A DNA stretch of 64,000 nt from Halomarina rubra (GCF_023699475.1 NZ_JALXFV010000006.1:1-64000); one strand, 5' to 3'. Shown: positions 1-9,105, numbered from the stretch's first letter. Numbers and translations: made by a program. Notes: generated from the letters alone by a model not told the origin.

Positions 1-551
1 ACGCCGATAGATGAAATGCACTCAATCTGGCAGGAACTCCGGTGCTACATACGCGGCACGTACCTATCAGCTGAGTCACGCTGAATCGGTGCGAAACAAA
101 CTGTTCGCGTCGCTGGCTGGTTTTGGTAGACAGAGCGCGTGAGTCTATCAGTCGGAACTGACTCGGTTGCTCCTAACTGCGGGGGACAGGTTCTCACCGA
201 AGACCTGTTCAGGCGTTTATTGGGGGAAACCTTCCCCAAACACCCCTGTAGGGGAGACTCGGAGTCATAAAGGACGCTGCGGATGACGCGTCGGGCTGGT
301 CGGGCCACGAGTCAGCTGGCCCTGAAATCAGGGACCCTCTCACCGAGCGGTGAGTTTACCGCTCGGAACTGGCTGTCCACTGATAAGACACGAGTCACTC
401 GTGGGTCGCTGACCGGACTGGGTGGTTGCCCTCATTTTGAACACTCTCTCTAACCCACGCATCACTACTGAATGCTCATTAAATAGCTCACTCACTATTG
501 ATTGCGCAATTTTGCCAAGGGATTTATACGCCGTGAGTGGGAATTGAGCCC
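1..551. other. gene-poor stretch with inverted repeats
   Basis: No convincing gene is visible here. The reading frames present have no recognisable motif. The stretch holds several short inverted repeats: a TTGGGGGAA/TTCCCCAA pair near 218-240 and a CCGAGCGGT/ACCGCTCGG pair near 340-365. The last ~35 bases form the promoter region of the following zinc-finger gene. Confidence 0.5.
519..530 (+). promoter_or_regulatory. TATA-like box of the small zinc-finger gene
   Basis: The sequence GATTTATACG contains TTTATA about 25-30 bases before the ATG at 552. That spacing is usual for leaderless haloarchaeal transcripts, and it supports ATG 552 over the in-frame GTG at 537. Confidence 0.45.
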
Positions 552-758
552 ATGGGCCAGAATGAGTCATCCGGTCAGTCGACGTTCGAGTGGGTCCGTT
601 CGCACTACGATGAGACCGAGATGAAGTGCGCCGAGTGTGGCTACGTGGACGAAGAAGGCAGTTGGACATCCGAGGCAAACGGCAAGGAAATCGTCTATCG
701 TCACGAGTGCCCGAGCTGTGAGGCAGTTCGAGTTCACACCTTCTCGCTGGGTGAGTAG
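552..758 (+). CDS. small CxxC zinc-finger protein
   Basis: This 68-residue acidic protein has two zinc knuckles, CAEC near residue 23 and CPSC near residue 51. They match the small 'CPxCG-related' zinc-finger proteins that are abundant in haloarchaea. The two CxxC pairs probably bind one zinc ion, and the fold may contact nucleic acid or a protein partner. An in-frame GTG lies at 537, but ATG 552 fits the TATA-like box better. The gene stands alone and converges on the Lrp-type regulator. No specific function can be assigned. Confidence 0.75.
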   Translation: MGQNESSGQSTFEWVRSHYDETEMKCAECGYVDEEGSWTSEANGKEIVYRHECPSCEAVRVHTFSLGE

Positions 759-934
759 CGCCAAGTGCGGTCACGCGCGCTCACGGAGCAACGGGGAGAC
801 AGCCCACGACGACGGTTGTGAGTGGATGTCGGAGGGGAACGATGGTGTGTCCATCACCACGGAAAATCGCCGTGGGCAGCCCCCCGATTACACGAAGGCA
901 AGGAGAAAGCCCACGAGTTCACTCGTTGGAGTAG

Positions 935-1681
935 TCACTCGGCTCCCGTGAATCGCAGGATGGTCTTCTGGGAGAGTTCTTCTTTCGAGAAGACGGTCAC
1001 CACGTCATCTGGATGAATCATCGTCTCACCGTGGGGAGTGATAATCTGGCCATCGCGTTCGATAGCAACAACGAGTAAGCCATCGGCTAGGAGTTCCTGT
1101 TCGTTCGCCTCTTTGAGACTCCGACCCGCAATCGGTGCGTCATCAGTCACCGTCACTTCGACGACTTGTGCATGGCCAGCGAGGCTGATGAAGTCGGTTA
1201 GCGACGCGGTCCCATGCCCATTCTCGGGACCGAAGGGGGCGTACGGCTCGACACGCTCGCGTTGGAGCAAGTCTTCACCGTCGATTTCTAAGTCGAACGA
1301 CGCGATTGCTCGAGAGATCCGACTGAGGTCTTCCATGTCCGTTCCAACAGCGACGACATGCAGATTCCGCTGGCCAGTCATCACCTCTCTGACGTTGATA
1401 ACGCCTGGAATCTGACTGACCTTCGCCGCGAGCTTCGCCCGCTCAGGAACGGGGACCGTACAGACAATGAGGTTCGTCAACCGTTTCTCGACGCGTTCGA
1501 AGTCGATGCCGACGTGATAGCCGGTGATGATGTTGTGCTCTTCCATCTCCCGGATTCGGTTGCGAATCGTCCCCGGAGAGACGTTCACCTCGGAGGCGAT
1601 ATCGGGAGCAGACGTGTTCCGGGCGTCTTGCATCAACCGATAGATGACTCGCTTATCGATTTCGTCGAGTCGGTAGTCCAT
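935..1681 (-). CDS. Lrp/AsnC-family regulator with C-terminal TrkA-C domain
   Basis: The 248-residue protein starts MDYRLDEID with an AsnC-type winged helix (residues ~1-60; recognition region around SPGTIRNRIREME). An Lrp ligand-sensing alpha/beta domain follows (~65-150). The C-terminus is an RCK_C/TrkA-C domain (~165-245) with the typical 'GRSLKEANEQELLADGLLVVAIERDG' pattern, shown here only as a short landmark around residues 185-210. This fusion is common in haloarchaea and is thought to couple small-ligand or nucleotide sensing to transcription. The start at 1681 is where homology to the HTH begins; the open frame upstream up to 2023 has no family support. The gene is divergent from the lipoprotein at 1917. 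The target genes are unknown. Confidence 0.88.
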   Translation of the reverse strand: MDYRLDEIDKRVIYRLMQDARNTSAPDIASEVNVSPGTIRNRIREMEEHNIITGYHVGIDFERVEKRLTNLIVCTVPVPERAKLAAKVSQIPGVINVREVMTGQRNLHVVAVGTDMEDLSRISRAIASFDLEIDGEDLLQRERVEPYAPFGPENGHGTASLTDFISLAGHAQVVEVTVTDDAPIAGRSLKEANEQELLADGLLVVAIERDGQIITPHGETMIHPDDVVTVFSKEELSQKTILRFTGAE

Positions 1682-1916
1682 GGGCAACACAAGGGGCGAC
1701 GACCCATTGTCTTTCCCTTCGAATTCACCAAAAAGCCGAGGTGAAGGCCTTGTTCTCACACAGATTCGAGGCGACCGCCCCCGACAGTCGTCGGCGGTCG
1801 CTGATACAGCGATCAACAGGAGCGAGTCAGGCAGGGCTCCGAATCGACACAGCAACTCCTTGATAGTGATTGTAGTTCCCCAAAACGGCTTGTTCCAAAA
1901 CGATACTGTACCTATA

Positions 1917-2870
1917 ATGGACTTATCGCGTCGGGAGTTGCTCACTGCAACTATCGCGTCGTCAACGGCTGCACTCGGGGGGTGTTCCATGACGAAGGTC
2001 ACAGGCGATTCTCCCTCGGACAAGCCGTGTGCCGGTGAGACGTGGGTGGGATTGGATTATCGCGTCGATCTCCTGGAGATCACCTACGAGGCTTCGACTG
2101 ATCGCTGGCAGGGGATGGCGGCACTCGATGTTTCGATGAGCTACATCACTGGTGGGAGTCAGACCGGAATCTACGAGGCAGAGCTCGCGTTCTACGATGC
2201 GGAGGGTGCGCTCATCACTCGCAACGCCCTTGGCGACATCTCCTGGTCTGCCGTCCCAGACTCCGGCCGTTCGACGATGTCGTGTGGCTCCTACGAACGG
2301 GGACGCGTGAGCGAACCGACCACGTTCTCGACTGCGAGGATGCCCGTGTACATCGCCCTCTGGTATTCTGAGATACGAACGGGCGTACTAGAAGCAGCAG
2401 CAGCGCTCAGATACGACGCCGAGACCACGGCGCGGCCATCCTCTGCGGTGACGGCAACTGACTGGAAGTCGGCCAGTGTGGACGACCGCCAGTACTACCC
2501 TCCGGCTGCCCTCCCAGCGCCGTCAATCGGAGATGGGATCGAGTCGGTCGACCTGCAGATAGTGGGGCGAATGTGCCGCTCTGTCGACCTCGAGCATGGT
2601 ACTGCGTACGGAGACACCGATATTGTACTCAGGGGAACACAACCTCTCGACAACCCACAGCACATCGTCGGGCTGGAACGCGCCGAACTGGTCGATGATG
2701 GAACGACTGCTCGCGTCGTGATTCGTGAGTATCCGTACATCCGCCCGCCAACGGTCGAGTGTGACGATGCGTTCGCGTTTTCGACGGTGGAGCTGTCTTT
2801 CGCCGAGGAGCCAGTCCGGTCATTGTGCAACCATCAGCTCACAGTCTCAGTGATATCCTCCTCGCCGTAA
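1917..2870 (+). CDS. Tat-exported lipoprotein, function unknown
   Basis: The 317-residue product begins MDLSRRELL followed by a short hydrophobic stretch and LGGC. This is a twin-arginine signal with a lipobox, so it should be exported folded and lipid-anchored on the outside of the cell. The mature part is acidic and rich in beta-prone segments with no catalytic motif I recognise. ATG 1917 is chosen because the signal peptide starts there; upstream in-frame codons run through the regulator's promoter region. It is a single gene between the Lrp-type regulator and azf. Confidence 0.75.
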   Translation: MDLSRRELLTATIASSTAALGGCSMTKVTGDSPSDKPCAGETWVGLDYRVDLLEITYEASTDRWQGMAALDVSMSYITGGSQTGIYEAELAFYDAEGALITRNALGDISWSAVPDSGRSTMSCGSYERGRVSEPTTFSTARMPVYIALWYSEIRTGVLEAAAALRYDAETTARPSSAVTATDWKSASVDDRQYYPPAALPAPSIGDGIESVDLQIVGRMCRSVDLEHGTAYGDTDIVLRGTQPLDNPQHIVGLERAELVDDGTTARVVIREYPYIRPPTVECDDAFAFSTVELSFAEEPVRSLCNHQLTVSVISSSP

Positions 2871-2990
2871 ACGGCGGGATTCTCGACTTAAAAAAGATAG
2901 CGAGTTCGAGAATAGCGAAGACGAGTGGTGGTAGTGTTGTCCCAGAATGATTCCTGGATGCACCCAAAGCGGCATCCAAGGGGTGTCGAC

Positions 2991-3818
2991 TTAGCCAGAC
3001 CGCTCGGGTGGACCTGACCAGTCGTCGGCGCTGTCTTTCGGCCGGTAGCCGATGGTCGCCCGCGCGTGCTCTACGTCGAACCATCTGGTCGGGTTGTCGC
3101 TGACGCCATAGAAGATGTCGAACTCGACGCTGTCATCGCGAAGACACCGGTCGACCTGGTGGGCAAGGTCGCGACGAGAGTGCCAGGTCGCCCTCATCCG
3201 CGTCACAGTAGCGTCGTACTCGGCACTGTCTCTCGTGTAGCGCCCATCGTCGACGCCTCGCTCCGCATCGCCGAATGGGTGGTCATACCGAGGTGAGCGC
3301 ACACTCCCGATTCGAAGCGCATAGAACCGCTTTGGGTACTCGAACGTCTCGACATACTGTCGCCCCATGGCTTCCCCGAACAGCTTCGATGTCCCGTAAA
3401 ACGAATCCGGGCGTGGTGGAGCCGTATGATCGACGACGAGGCCGAACCCCGGCTCGTAGAGGTCGGGTGCGAACTCGTCTTCGTACATCCCGACGACGTG
3501 ATTCGAGGAGGCGAACACGAACGATTCGACCTCTGCGTTGCGGGCCGCCTCGAGACAGTTGTACATCCCAACGATGTTGTTCTGGAGGACTGCATCCCAA
3601 CTCGCCTCAGTCGATGGCTCTCCGGCCAAGTGGACGACGGCATCCTGCCCATCGAAGGCCGGTGTGATTGCATCGCTATCTGTGATATCGGCGGTCACCG
3701 ATTCGATGTCGGGAGCAGGCTCTCGATCCAGCGCGGTGAACGAATACTCCCCCTCGAGGTGGTCGGTGACAGCAGTCCCAACACGGCCGGCCGCACCTGT
3801 CACCAGGACACTGTTCAT
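2991..3818 (-). CDS. azf: NAD-dependent glucose-6-phosphate dehydrogenase (Azf)
   Basis: This 275-residue extended short-chain dehydrogenase has the Rossmann motif TGAAGRVG at residues 6-13. It also has HLAGEPS, the SSNHVVG region, and the catalytic YGTSK (Tyr and Lys). The C-terminal block YGVSDNPTRWFDVEHAR is characteristic of haloarchaeal Azf, which oxidises glucose-6-phosphate with NAD+ in the archaeal oxidative pentose phosphate pathway. ATG 3818 places the Rossmann motif at the correct distance; a longer frame upstream adds nine unsupported residues. The gene appears monocistronic, and the accessory island begins just upstream of it. The assignment rests on motif recognition, and related sugar epimerases remain a minor alternative. 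Confidence 0.85.
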   Translation of the reverse strand: MNSVLVTGAAGRVGTAVTDHLEGEYSFTALDREPAPDIESVTADITDSDAITPAFDGQDAVVHLAGEPSTEASWDAVLQNNIVGMYNCLEAARNAEVESFVFASSNHVVGMYEDEFAPDLYEPGFGLVVDHTAPPRPDSFYGTSKLFGEAMGRQYVETFEYPKRFYALRIGSVRSPRYDHPFGDAERGVDDGRYTRDSAEYDATVTRMRATWHSRRDLAHQVDRCLRDDSVEFDIFYGVSDNPTRWFDVEHARATIGYRPKDSADDWSGPPERSG

Positions 3819-3868
3819 GCATCTTGATGCTGGGCGGGCTGGCAAGAAGTCTCACCTTCATAGCTGGT

Positions 3869-3908
3869 GTTACCCCACGATTTGAAAATATTGGAACTGT
3901 GGGGTAAC
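3869..3908. repeat. perfect 10-bp inverted repeat around an AT-rich core
   Basis: GTTACCCCAC (3869-3878) and GTGGGGTAAC (3899-3908) are perfect inverted repeats around a 20-base AT-rich core. They lie ~50 bases upstream of azf and ~180 bases before the first island gene. They could be an operator, a terminator-like structure or a scar at the island edge. Confidence 0.6.
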
Positions 3909-4090
3909 TCAGAGCGAGAGTGTGGCGCTCGCCAGCGACGATTCACCTGCCTGAACGTATCGAGAGAACTGGACAGCGCCGCTGAGAGTGCCAGAAACGT
4001 CTTCTCTCTCCGCTCGACGAGTTCGAGTATCGACGTGCTCACTGGGCGAGCGGCCACGTGCCTGCCCGTGAGTGCAGCAATCGATGTGCC

Positions 4091-5260
4091 ATGACGAGCC
4101 ACCTGCCATCTGCCGAAACCCTCCCCGCGTCGCTACTTGAGTACGACCAGTGGCTGTGCTGGCGAAGCGAAGAACGTGAGGGCGCTCCAACCAAGGTACC
4201 AATCGACCCGAACACAGGTCGCTTTGCCTCGACGACCGACCCTGCGACGTGGACGTCGTTTTCTGATGCCCGGACGTATGCAACTGGCGGGGATGTAGAC
4301 GGCATTGGCTTCGTGTTCACTGATGAGGACCCCCTTGTCGGGGTTGATCTGGACCACTGCCGTGTCACCGAGACCGAAACCATCCACGAGTGGGCACAGA
4401 AGATTATCGACCGATTGGATTCCTACACCGAAATCAGCCCCTCGGGGACAGGTATCCATGTCCTTGTTCGGGGCTCGCTTCCTGAGGAGGGCAATCGGAG
4501 TGGCAACGTCGAACTGTATGAGAGTGCCCGCTTTTTCACGGTAACAGGGGCCCGGGTCGACGGTACGCAGAGTGAGATTCGTGAACGGACTGAAGCCATC
4601 GCGGCCGTCCATCGAGAACACATTCCGTCATCGACTACGCAGACTACTCAGAATGCTGCCGAACCGCCTGCAGCTCAGGGTACTGCTGGTGAGTCTCTTG
4701 ACGATACCGAGCTCATCGAGCGAGCACAGCAGGCGGCAAACGGCCAGAAGTTCAATCGCCTCTGGAGTGGGTCGATAGCGGGGTATGACAGCCACTCAGA
4801 GGCAGATATGGCACTTTGTTCGATGCTCGCGTTCTGGAGTGGTGGCGATGCCACGCAGATAGACCGCCTGTTTCGTGACTCGGGGCTGTACCGGGGGAAG
4901 TGGGATGAGGTCCACTTCGCCGATGGCTCGACATACGGTGAGAAGACCGTCGACCGCGCGATTGCAGGAACTAGCGAGTTTTACACGCCCAGTCGCTCGG
5001 ACACGACGACATCAGAAGCCGAGGCTTCGTCTGTGGACACGCAAGCCCAGCGAATCGCCACACTCGAACAGGAGGTCGAAGATCTCACCGAGCGACTCGC
5101 GAAACGACGCGACAGTATCGACGCACTGGAACGCGAACTCCACGTTCTTGAGGAGACAAATGCCGATTTACGAGAAGAACTCGAAGCTGCCCGAGTGTCG
5201 ACGGTGGAAGAAAGCGAGCCAACGCCTGAGGAGTCACTCTGGCGACGCTTGTTGCTATAG
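4091..5260 (+). CDS. PrimPol-like replication protein (phage/plasmid primase-polymerase type)
   Basis: The 389-residue protein resembles the archaeo-eukaryotic primase-polymerase proteins of plasmids and viruses (NrS-1-like). The N-terminal part carries LLEYDQWLCWR and a likely metal-binding VGVDLDHC (~residue 82). SPSGTGIHV (~115) follows, a motif typical of the family. Residues ~221-275 form the helical module found after the catalytic domain (NRLWSG, SEADMALCSMLAFW, DRLFRDSGLYRGKW). The C-terminus (~315-370) is a predicted coiled coil. It probably primes or initiates replication of the element. ATG 4091 precedes the conserved N-terminal motif. It is the first gene of the island, and a decayed second copy lies near 34.2-34.4 kb. 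No helicase domain is fused. Confidence 0.75.
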   Translation: MTSHLPSAETLPASLLEYDQWLCWRSEEREGAPTKVPIDPNTGRFASTTDPATWTSFSDARTYATGGDVDGIGFVFTDEDPLVGVDLDHCRVTETETIHEWAQKIIDRLDSYTEISPSGTGIHVLVRGSLPEEGNRSGNVELYESARFFTVTGARVDGTQSEIRERTEAIAAVHREHIPSSTTQTTQNAAEPPAAQGTAGESLDDTELIERAQQAANGQKFNRLWSGSIAGYDSHSEADMALCSMLAFWSGGDATQIDRLFRDSGLYRGKWDEVHFADGSTYGEKTVDRAIAGTSEFYTPSRSDTTTSEAEASSVDTQAQRIATLEQEVEDLTERLAKRRDSIDALERELHVLEETNADLREELEAARVSTVEESEPTPEESLWRRLLL

Positions 5261-5283
5261 CTGAAAGCGGATTCAACCAGTCT

Positions 5284-5436
5284 CTATGGTGAAAATGGAT
5301 TTGTGGCACTGTTCAGTCGGGTAACCTTCCACGTGATTTTGTCACCGGGCTCGATGTCAAGTCGATCTCGAATTGCTGCAGGAACTGTCACCGAATAGTG
5401 CTCGTTGATAGTTGTCTGCTCACCGTTCGTCGCCAT
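5284..5436 (-). CDS. short AbrB/SpoVT-type DNA-binding protein (probably C-terminally truncated)
   Basis: Translated from the minus strand, this 50-residue frame contains YSVTVPAAIRDRLDIEPGDK, the swapped-hairpin AbrB (MazE-like) fold. Such proteins act as transition-state regulators or antitoxins. Haloarchaeal relatives usually continue for 20-40 residues past the GDKITWKV segment. Here the tail is short (LNSATNPFSP) and stops 24 bases from the converging PrimPol stop codon, so the end may have been lost when the PrimPol gene arrived. No partner toxin gene is adjacent. Confidence 0.6.
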   Translation of the reverse strand: MATNGEQTTINEHYSVTVPAAIRDRLDIEPGDKITWKVTRLNSATNPFSP

Positions 5437-6161
5437 CGGTGATCTTCGAGGCCTACGATGATAATTCTCATGTAGGTCCTCATGAGGGGTTTTCTCCTCA
5501 AACTGCTGAAAGGAGGCATCAGGGGGGGGACGTGCCTCCTCCGAGCACCAAGGCGGGCCAGATAACGGGTGTGAAACATCGATGCTCGTCGGTCACACAG
5601 GGGTGGGGAGACAACTCTGACAACCCGTCTATCCCGCCATGTTATCCTATGCGTGACACTACCATACCTGTGTTGGCTAGATACTTAGATAAATAGACTG
5701 ATTTGGAGAATTTATCTCCCGATTGGTCTGGATTGACGGTCGAAAATCGCTCTGTAGCGGCCTACGTTGGAAGGATGATGGGTTGAGAAACATCTCACAC
5801 CCTCTGGCCCAGTAGAGTAGTGCCCCCAGCGTGCGAACGTCAGTGAGTCACGACTGTGGAGGCTTCCATCTCACCTCACCATGAGCCAACGTCGTGTCGC
5901 CTCATCGGTCTTTTCTCAACAGTGTTCAAACAAACCCGAACTTCGCACAGGAAGTCACGACACCCTGCGTGACATCTATCCGACTCGCCACTAATTGCCT
6001 GAAATTTTACCATATTATACGGAATGCTTATTGACCGCTAGTCAAACGCGCAGTTACGATCGTAGACCCTCGTCTTGGGAGGCTTTCGACATGCGTGCGG
6101 CCTGATATATGGCGCCGATGTCGGCAGCAATGGGGACGAGAGAGATACGATAGTGACCACT
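5437..6161. other. non-coding stretch before the conjugation-type operon
   Basis: No supported gene is present. The stretch has an inverted repeat GGAGGCA/TGCCTCC around 5512-5542 and several short frames without motifs, including a 37-codon frame at 5881. From ~6000 to 6120 it becomes AT-rich (CATATTATACGG, GATATATGG), which is probably the promoter region for the operon beginning at 6162. Confidence 0.5.
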
Positions 6162-6575
6162 ATGCAATCTCAAACCGGCGGCTCGATATCGGCTGTATCG
6201 CTGTGTAACACACGACGACTTGGTCGTGTCCTGATTATCCTCTGTGTCGTGCTTGCCGCATTCAGCATGCCCGTGAGCGCACAGGAGAGCAATCCAATCT
6301 GTTCGGACGAATCCGATACCCTCGCGAGCATGGTCGAGGGGTTCATCCAGATCACGACCGCACTCGGTGTGATGGGCCTGTTGATCGTCTGGCAGGCTGA
6401 TTCGCTCATGCAGATGATTGCGGTCGGGCGTGAGCAGAAAGCGTCTCTTCGTGATCACAAACGAACGGCCATCAAATCGGCGGCCATCCTGGTCTGTCTC
6501 GGGCCGCTGTTCACCGTTGCGGGAACGACGATGGGGCTTCCCATCGCGAGCTGTGTCGACCTCATCCCGTTCTGA
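6162..6575 (+). CDS. small membrane protein, VirB2/TrbC pilin-like topology
   Basis: The 137-residue protein has a signal-like N-terminus (LGRVLIILCVVLAAFSMPVSAQ) and two further hydrophobic helices (~65-85 and ~105-125) joined by a charged loop containing REQKASLRDHKR. This size and topology match VirB2/TrbC-type pilins of type IV secretion systems. Sequence similarity alone is weak, and the inference leans on the VirB6-like and VirB4-like genes downstream. Cysteines near the ends of the mature protein could form a disulfide. ATG 6162 gives the signal peptide directly. It is the first gene of a five-gene operon, with only an 11-base gap to the next gene. Confidence 0.5.
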   Translation: MQSQTGGSISAVSLCNTRRLGRVLIILCVVLAAFSMPVSAQESNPICSDESDTLASMVEGFIQITTALGVMGLLIVWQADSLMQMIAVGREQKASLRDHKRTAIKSAAILVCLGPLFTVAGTTMGLPIASCVDLIPF

Positions 6576-6586
6576 GGGACGCTGCG

Positions 6587-8275
6587 ATGGCCATTCGACA
6601 CACCCTGGTGCTTGCCGTGTTTGTTGTAGCGGTGGTACTCTCCGGGCTCGTCGTCGCGGCCACCCCATCACAGGATAGTTCGACCGAAAATGGGCTGACA
6701 GCCAACGAGTCGGCGACGCTGTGGTCACGCGATGACGACAGTGGCTACATCACGAACGCCGAGTACCGCGAGGTATACGGTGAGTCACGAAGCGCGATGG
6801 CTGAGTTGGCTAACGCGACAGACATCACGTTCACCAGTCCGCCCGCGACGGCGAGTACGTGGTCACGAGAAGACCATCGCGAGTTCGAGGCCGGTGACGT
6901 CAGCACGTCCGTTGCCCCGCGTGGGGCAGCGCGTGTCGATGGGCGGCTCATCAAGGACGCTCACGCCTCGGTGTTCTCCATCACGCCCGCAACGTACGTC
7001 CACGAGGCAGCTGGTGAGACAACGCTGTACGTCGCTCCGGAAGGCACTCTCCGTGGTGTCATCGACTATCGACTCGCACTCGGAAACGCGACGAATCGGA
7101 GTGATGTTCTCGACCACCGCATCGAGGAGGTCCGATTGCTCGCCGATGGAGCGGTCGTTGCTCGATTGAGTGGAACGCATCGCCCCGTGTTGTCCTACAG
7201 TCTCGATGGTCGCCCAGCGTCACTCACGCTGGAGGCAGACATCACCGCCCGAGTTGACCAGCCAGTCGCGAACACGTCGAACAGTTCCAATCAGTCGGGC
7301 TCAGTCGTCGAGGAGACCATCACCGTCCGTGAGTCACGAGCCATTCGTGTTTATCGCCTTGAGCCAACGCTGCGGACGGTTCGGTATCCCAACGGTGACG
7401 TCGGAGTTGCAGTCTCACAAATCGAGCCCTGGCAGGGCTACTCCTTTGGTGATGACAAGCGCGTCCGGGGTGTCTGGCGATTCTATACCGCCCGCGACAC
7501 CGACTGGGATGAACTGACTGAGCGAACCGGGATGGGTGCCGAGCGGGTCGACTCTCCTGCCCGGCCAGTCGCAGTTCACGCCTATCCCTCGGAGTTAGGC
7601 CCACAGGCCAGACCGACCGGAGGAAGCATCGACCTTCGAGAGACGTGGGGAACTGCCAATAGCCCCCCACAACTCGATGAGTCGGTCTTGGCGGAGGTCG
7701 TCGAACGGCCCTACAATTCGACGTGGGGCATCGAGACGCGCCAGGAGACTGTGGGTGAGTCCGTGATGGTCAGCGGTATCGTCCGCGGCCAGAACACGAC
7801 CCTCGCCGTCAACGGGACCGAACAGACCCTTCGTGAGAGCTCGCTCTCACTCGAAGTGCTGAACCACACTGACGAGCAGGTCACCTTGCTGGCCACGCTT
7901 CGCGATGCGGATAGTGGCGAGCCGATCCAGTTAGGCGAGTTCGGGAGTTCGCCGACCGGGCCGGGCGGTGACCAGAATCGTGGTGGCTATCTCACCATCG
8001 CTGGCCAGAGCGTCGGGACCAATGAGTCCGGGATGGCACTGGTGACGGTCTCTGATGCAGGGGCGTACGCCGCACAGTATCACCCCGAGTCGTGGTTACG
8101 CCAGCCAGTGGCGTACACTCCCGCGAGTGCTTCTGCTCGCTGGCATCCACTCACCACCGCAGCGGGGTGGCTGTGGCTTGCTGTTGATGGGCTCATCTGG
8201 CTCTCACCGCTGTTGCTCGCATTGCTCGCTGGGCGGACGCTCAGCCGATTGTTTGCGGATACGAGGTACACATGA
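6587..8275 (+). CDS. large exported protein with N- and C-terminal membrane segments (T4SS-associated, unknown)
   Basis: The 562-residue protein has a signal peptide (residues ~1-25, LVLAVFVVAVVLSGLVVAA). A ~490-residue acidic extracellular region follows, rich in Asn-X-Thr/Ser glycosylation sites. A single C-terminal membrane helix (~525-550) ends in a short basic tail, so it should be anchored with most of its mass outside. I recognise no catalytic motif. Its place between the pilin-like and VirB6-like genes suggests a surface component of the conjugation apparatus, perhaps for adhesion or channel assembly. The stop overlaps the next start as ATGA, which indicates translational coupling. 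Confidence 0.7.
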   Translation: MAIRHTLVLAVFVVAVVLSGLVVAATPSQDSSTENGLTANESATLWSRDDDSGYITNAEYREVYGESRSAMAELANATDITFTSPPATASTWSREDHREFEAGDVSTSVAPRGAARVDGRLIKDAHASVFSITPATYVHEAAGETTLYVAPEGTLRGVIDYRLALGNATNRSDVLDHRIEEVRLLADGAVVARLSGTHRPVLSYSLDGRPASLTLEADITARVDQPVANTSNSSNQSGSVVEETITVRESRAIRVYRLEPTLRTVRYPNGDVGVAVSQIEPWQGYSFGDDKRVRGVWRFYTARDTDWDELTERTGMGAERVDSPARPVAVHAYPSELGPQARPTGGSIDLRETWGTANSPPQLDESVLAEVVERPYNSTWGIETRQETVGESVMVSGIVRGQNTTLAVNGTEQTLRESSLSLEVLNHTDEQVTLLATLRDADSGEPIQLGEFGSSPTGPGGDQNRGGYLTIAGQSVGTNESGMALVTVSDAGAYAAQYHPESWLRQPVAYTPASASARWHPLTTAAGWLWLAVDGLIWLSPLLLALLAGRTLSRLFADTRYT

Positions 8276-9105
8276 CACAACACACACGACGAGCGTTTCT
8301 CGCCGCTGCTGGCGGCCTTAGCGTCGGCCTTGCTGGCTGTCTCGGTCTCGAAAGCGGGGCGAACGACTCGTCATCGACGACGGATGAATCGAACGGTGAC
8401 TCTTCGGTGATTCGCGATGCACGCGTTGAGGAAACCGAGCTCGTCATCGAAGTACGCGAAGAGACGGTCGACCGAATTACGGTCATCGACCCCACTGGCG
8501 AGGCGTTCGCTGACCGGGAACTCACGCCTGGAGCGACGCGGATGACCATCCGCATCGGAACGCGCTATCGCCCCGGTGAGTATCGCATCCATGCAGTGCG
8601 TGACGGTGAGCAAATCGCTGAGTCTGTAATGCAGATTGCCCCCAAGGTGGAGATAGTCGACGTCCGGGTTGGTGCGAATCATCTGGATGAGATGCCGGAA
8701 GGGTTGGGAAATTCACGTGACGTGGAAGCGATTGTTAGAATTCGGAACGAGGGCACGGGTCCCACAACTATTCGAGGTCTGATGTTCGAAGGCGACGTCC
8801 CAAATCCGACTGAGAGAGAAGAGATTCTGACAAACAACGGTCGAAGTGGCATCTACGATAGCGAGGATGGTGGTGACTTGGAAGAGTTCATGCTCACAGG
8901 CGGAGAGCAAGCAACTCTCTACAGTAGCACTTTACCCTTCTCGTGGGCCCGAACAGCAGGGGGATGTCAGGTTAGTGGGGGAAAGATCACCGTATTAGTC
9001 CTTCATGGGCAAGCGCTCCAAGAGACAAGTTGGGAAGAGAAAGTCAGCTATACCCCTGGTTCGGGAGAGTACAAGTGTGAAACCACACTTTCGGAGGCTG
9101 AGTAG
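8272..9105 (+). CDS. Tat lipoprotein of the conjugation-type operon
   Basis: This 277-residue product starts with a twin-arginine signal (TRRAFLAAAGG) and the lipobox LAGC, so it is exported via Tat and lipid-anchored. A Ser/Thr/Asp-rich linker follows, then beta-rich segments that read like Ig-type or CARDB-like domains. Later codons (from ~8690) are visibly less GC-rich than the start. It could serve as the surface-anchored counterpart of VirB7- or VirB9-type proteins, but that is an inference from context only. It is translationally coupled to its neighbours: ATGA overlap upstream, stop directly followed by the next ATG. Confidence 0.65.
   Translation: MTQHTRRAFLAAAGGLSVGLAGCLGLESGANDSSSTTDESNGDSSVIRDARVEETELVIEVREETVDRITVIDPTGEAFADRELTPGATRMTIRIGTRYRPGEYRIHAVRDGEQIAESVMQIAPKVEIVDVRVGANHLDEMPEGLGNSRDVEAIVRIRNEGTGPTTIRGLMFEGDVPNPTEREEILTNNGRSGIYDSEDGGDLEEFMLTGGEQATLYSSTLPFSWARTAGGCQVSGGKITVLVLHGQALQETSWEEKVSYTPGSGEYKCETTLSEAE

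Noticed and set aside
45-308. 87-codon minus-strand frame near the window start
   Set aside because: No motif, low-complexity basic composition unlike haloarchaeal proteins, and several inverted repeats run through it.
1682-2023. N-terminal extension of the Lrp-type regulator
   Set aside because: The extra 114 codons have no homology to the family and run into the start of the divergent lipoprotein gene.
5412-5696. 94-codon plus-strand frame after the AbrB-type gene
   Set aside because: It overlaps the start of the better-supported AbrB gene on the other strand, has no motif and runs through an inverted repeat.
5881-5994. 37-codon frame beginning MSQRRVASS
   Set aside because: Short, no conserved pattern, no promoter in reach; could be real but cannot be supported.
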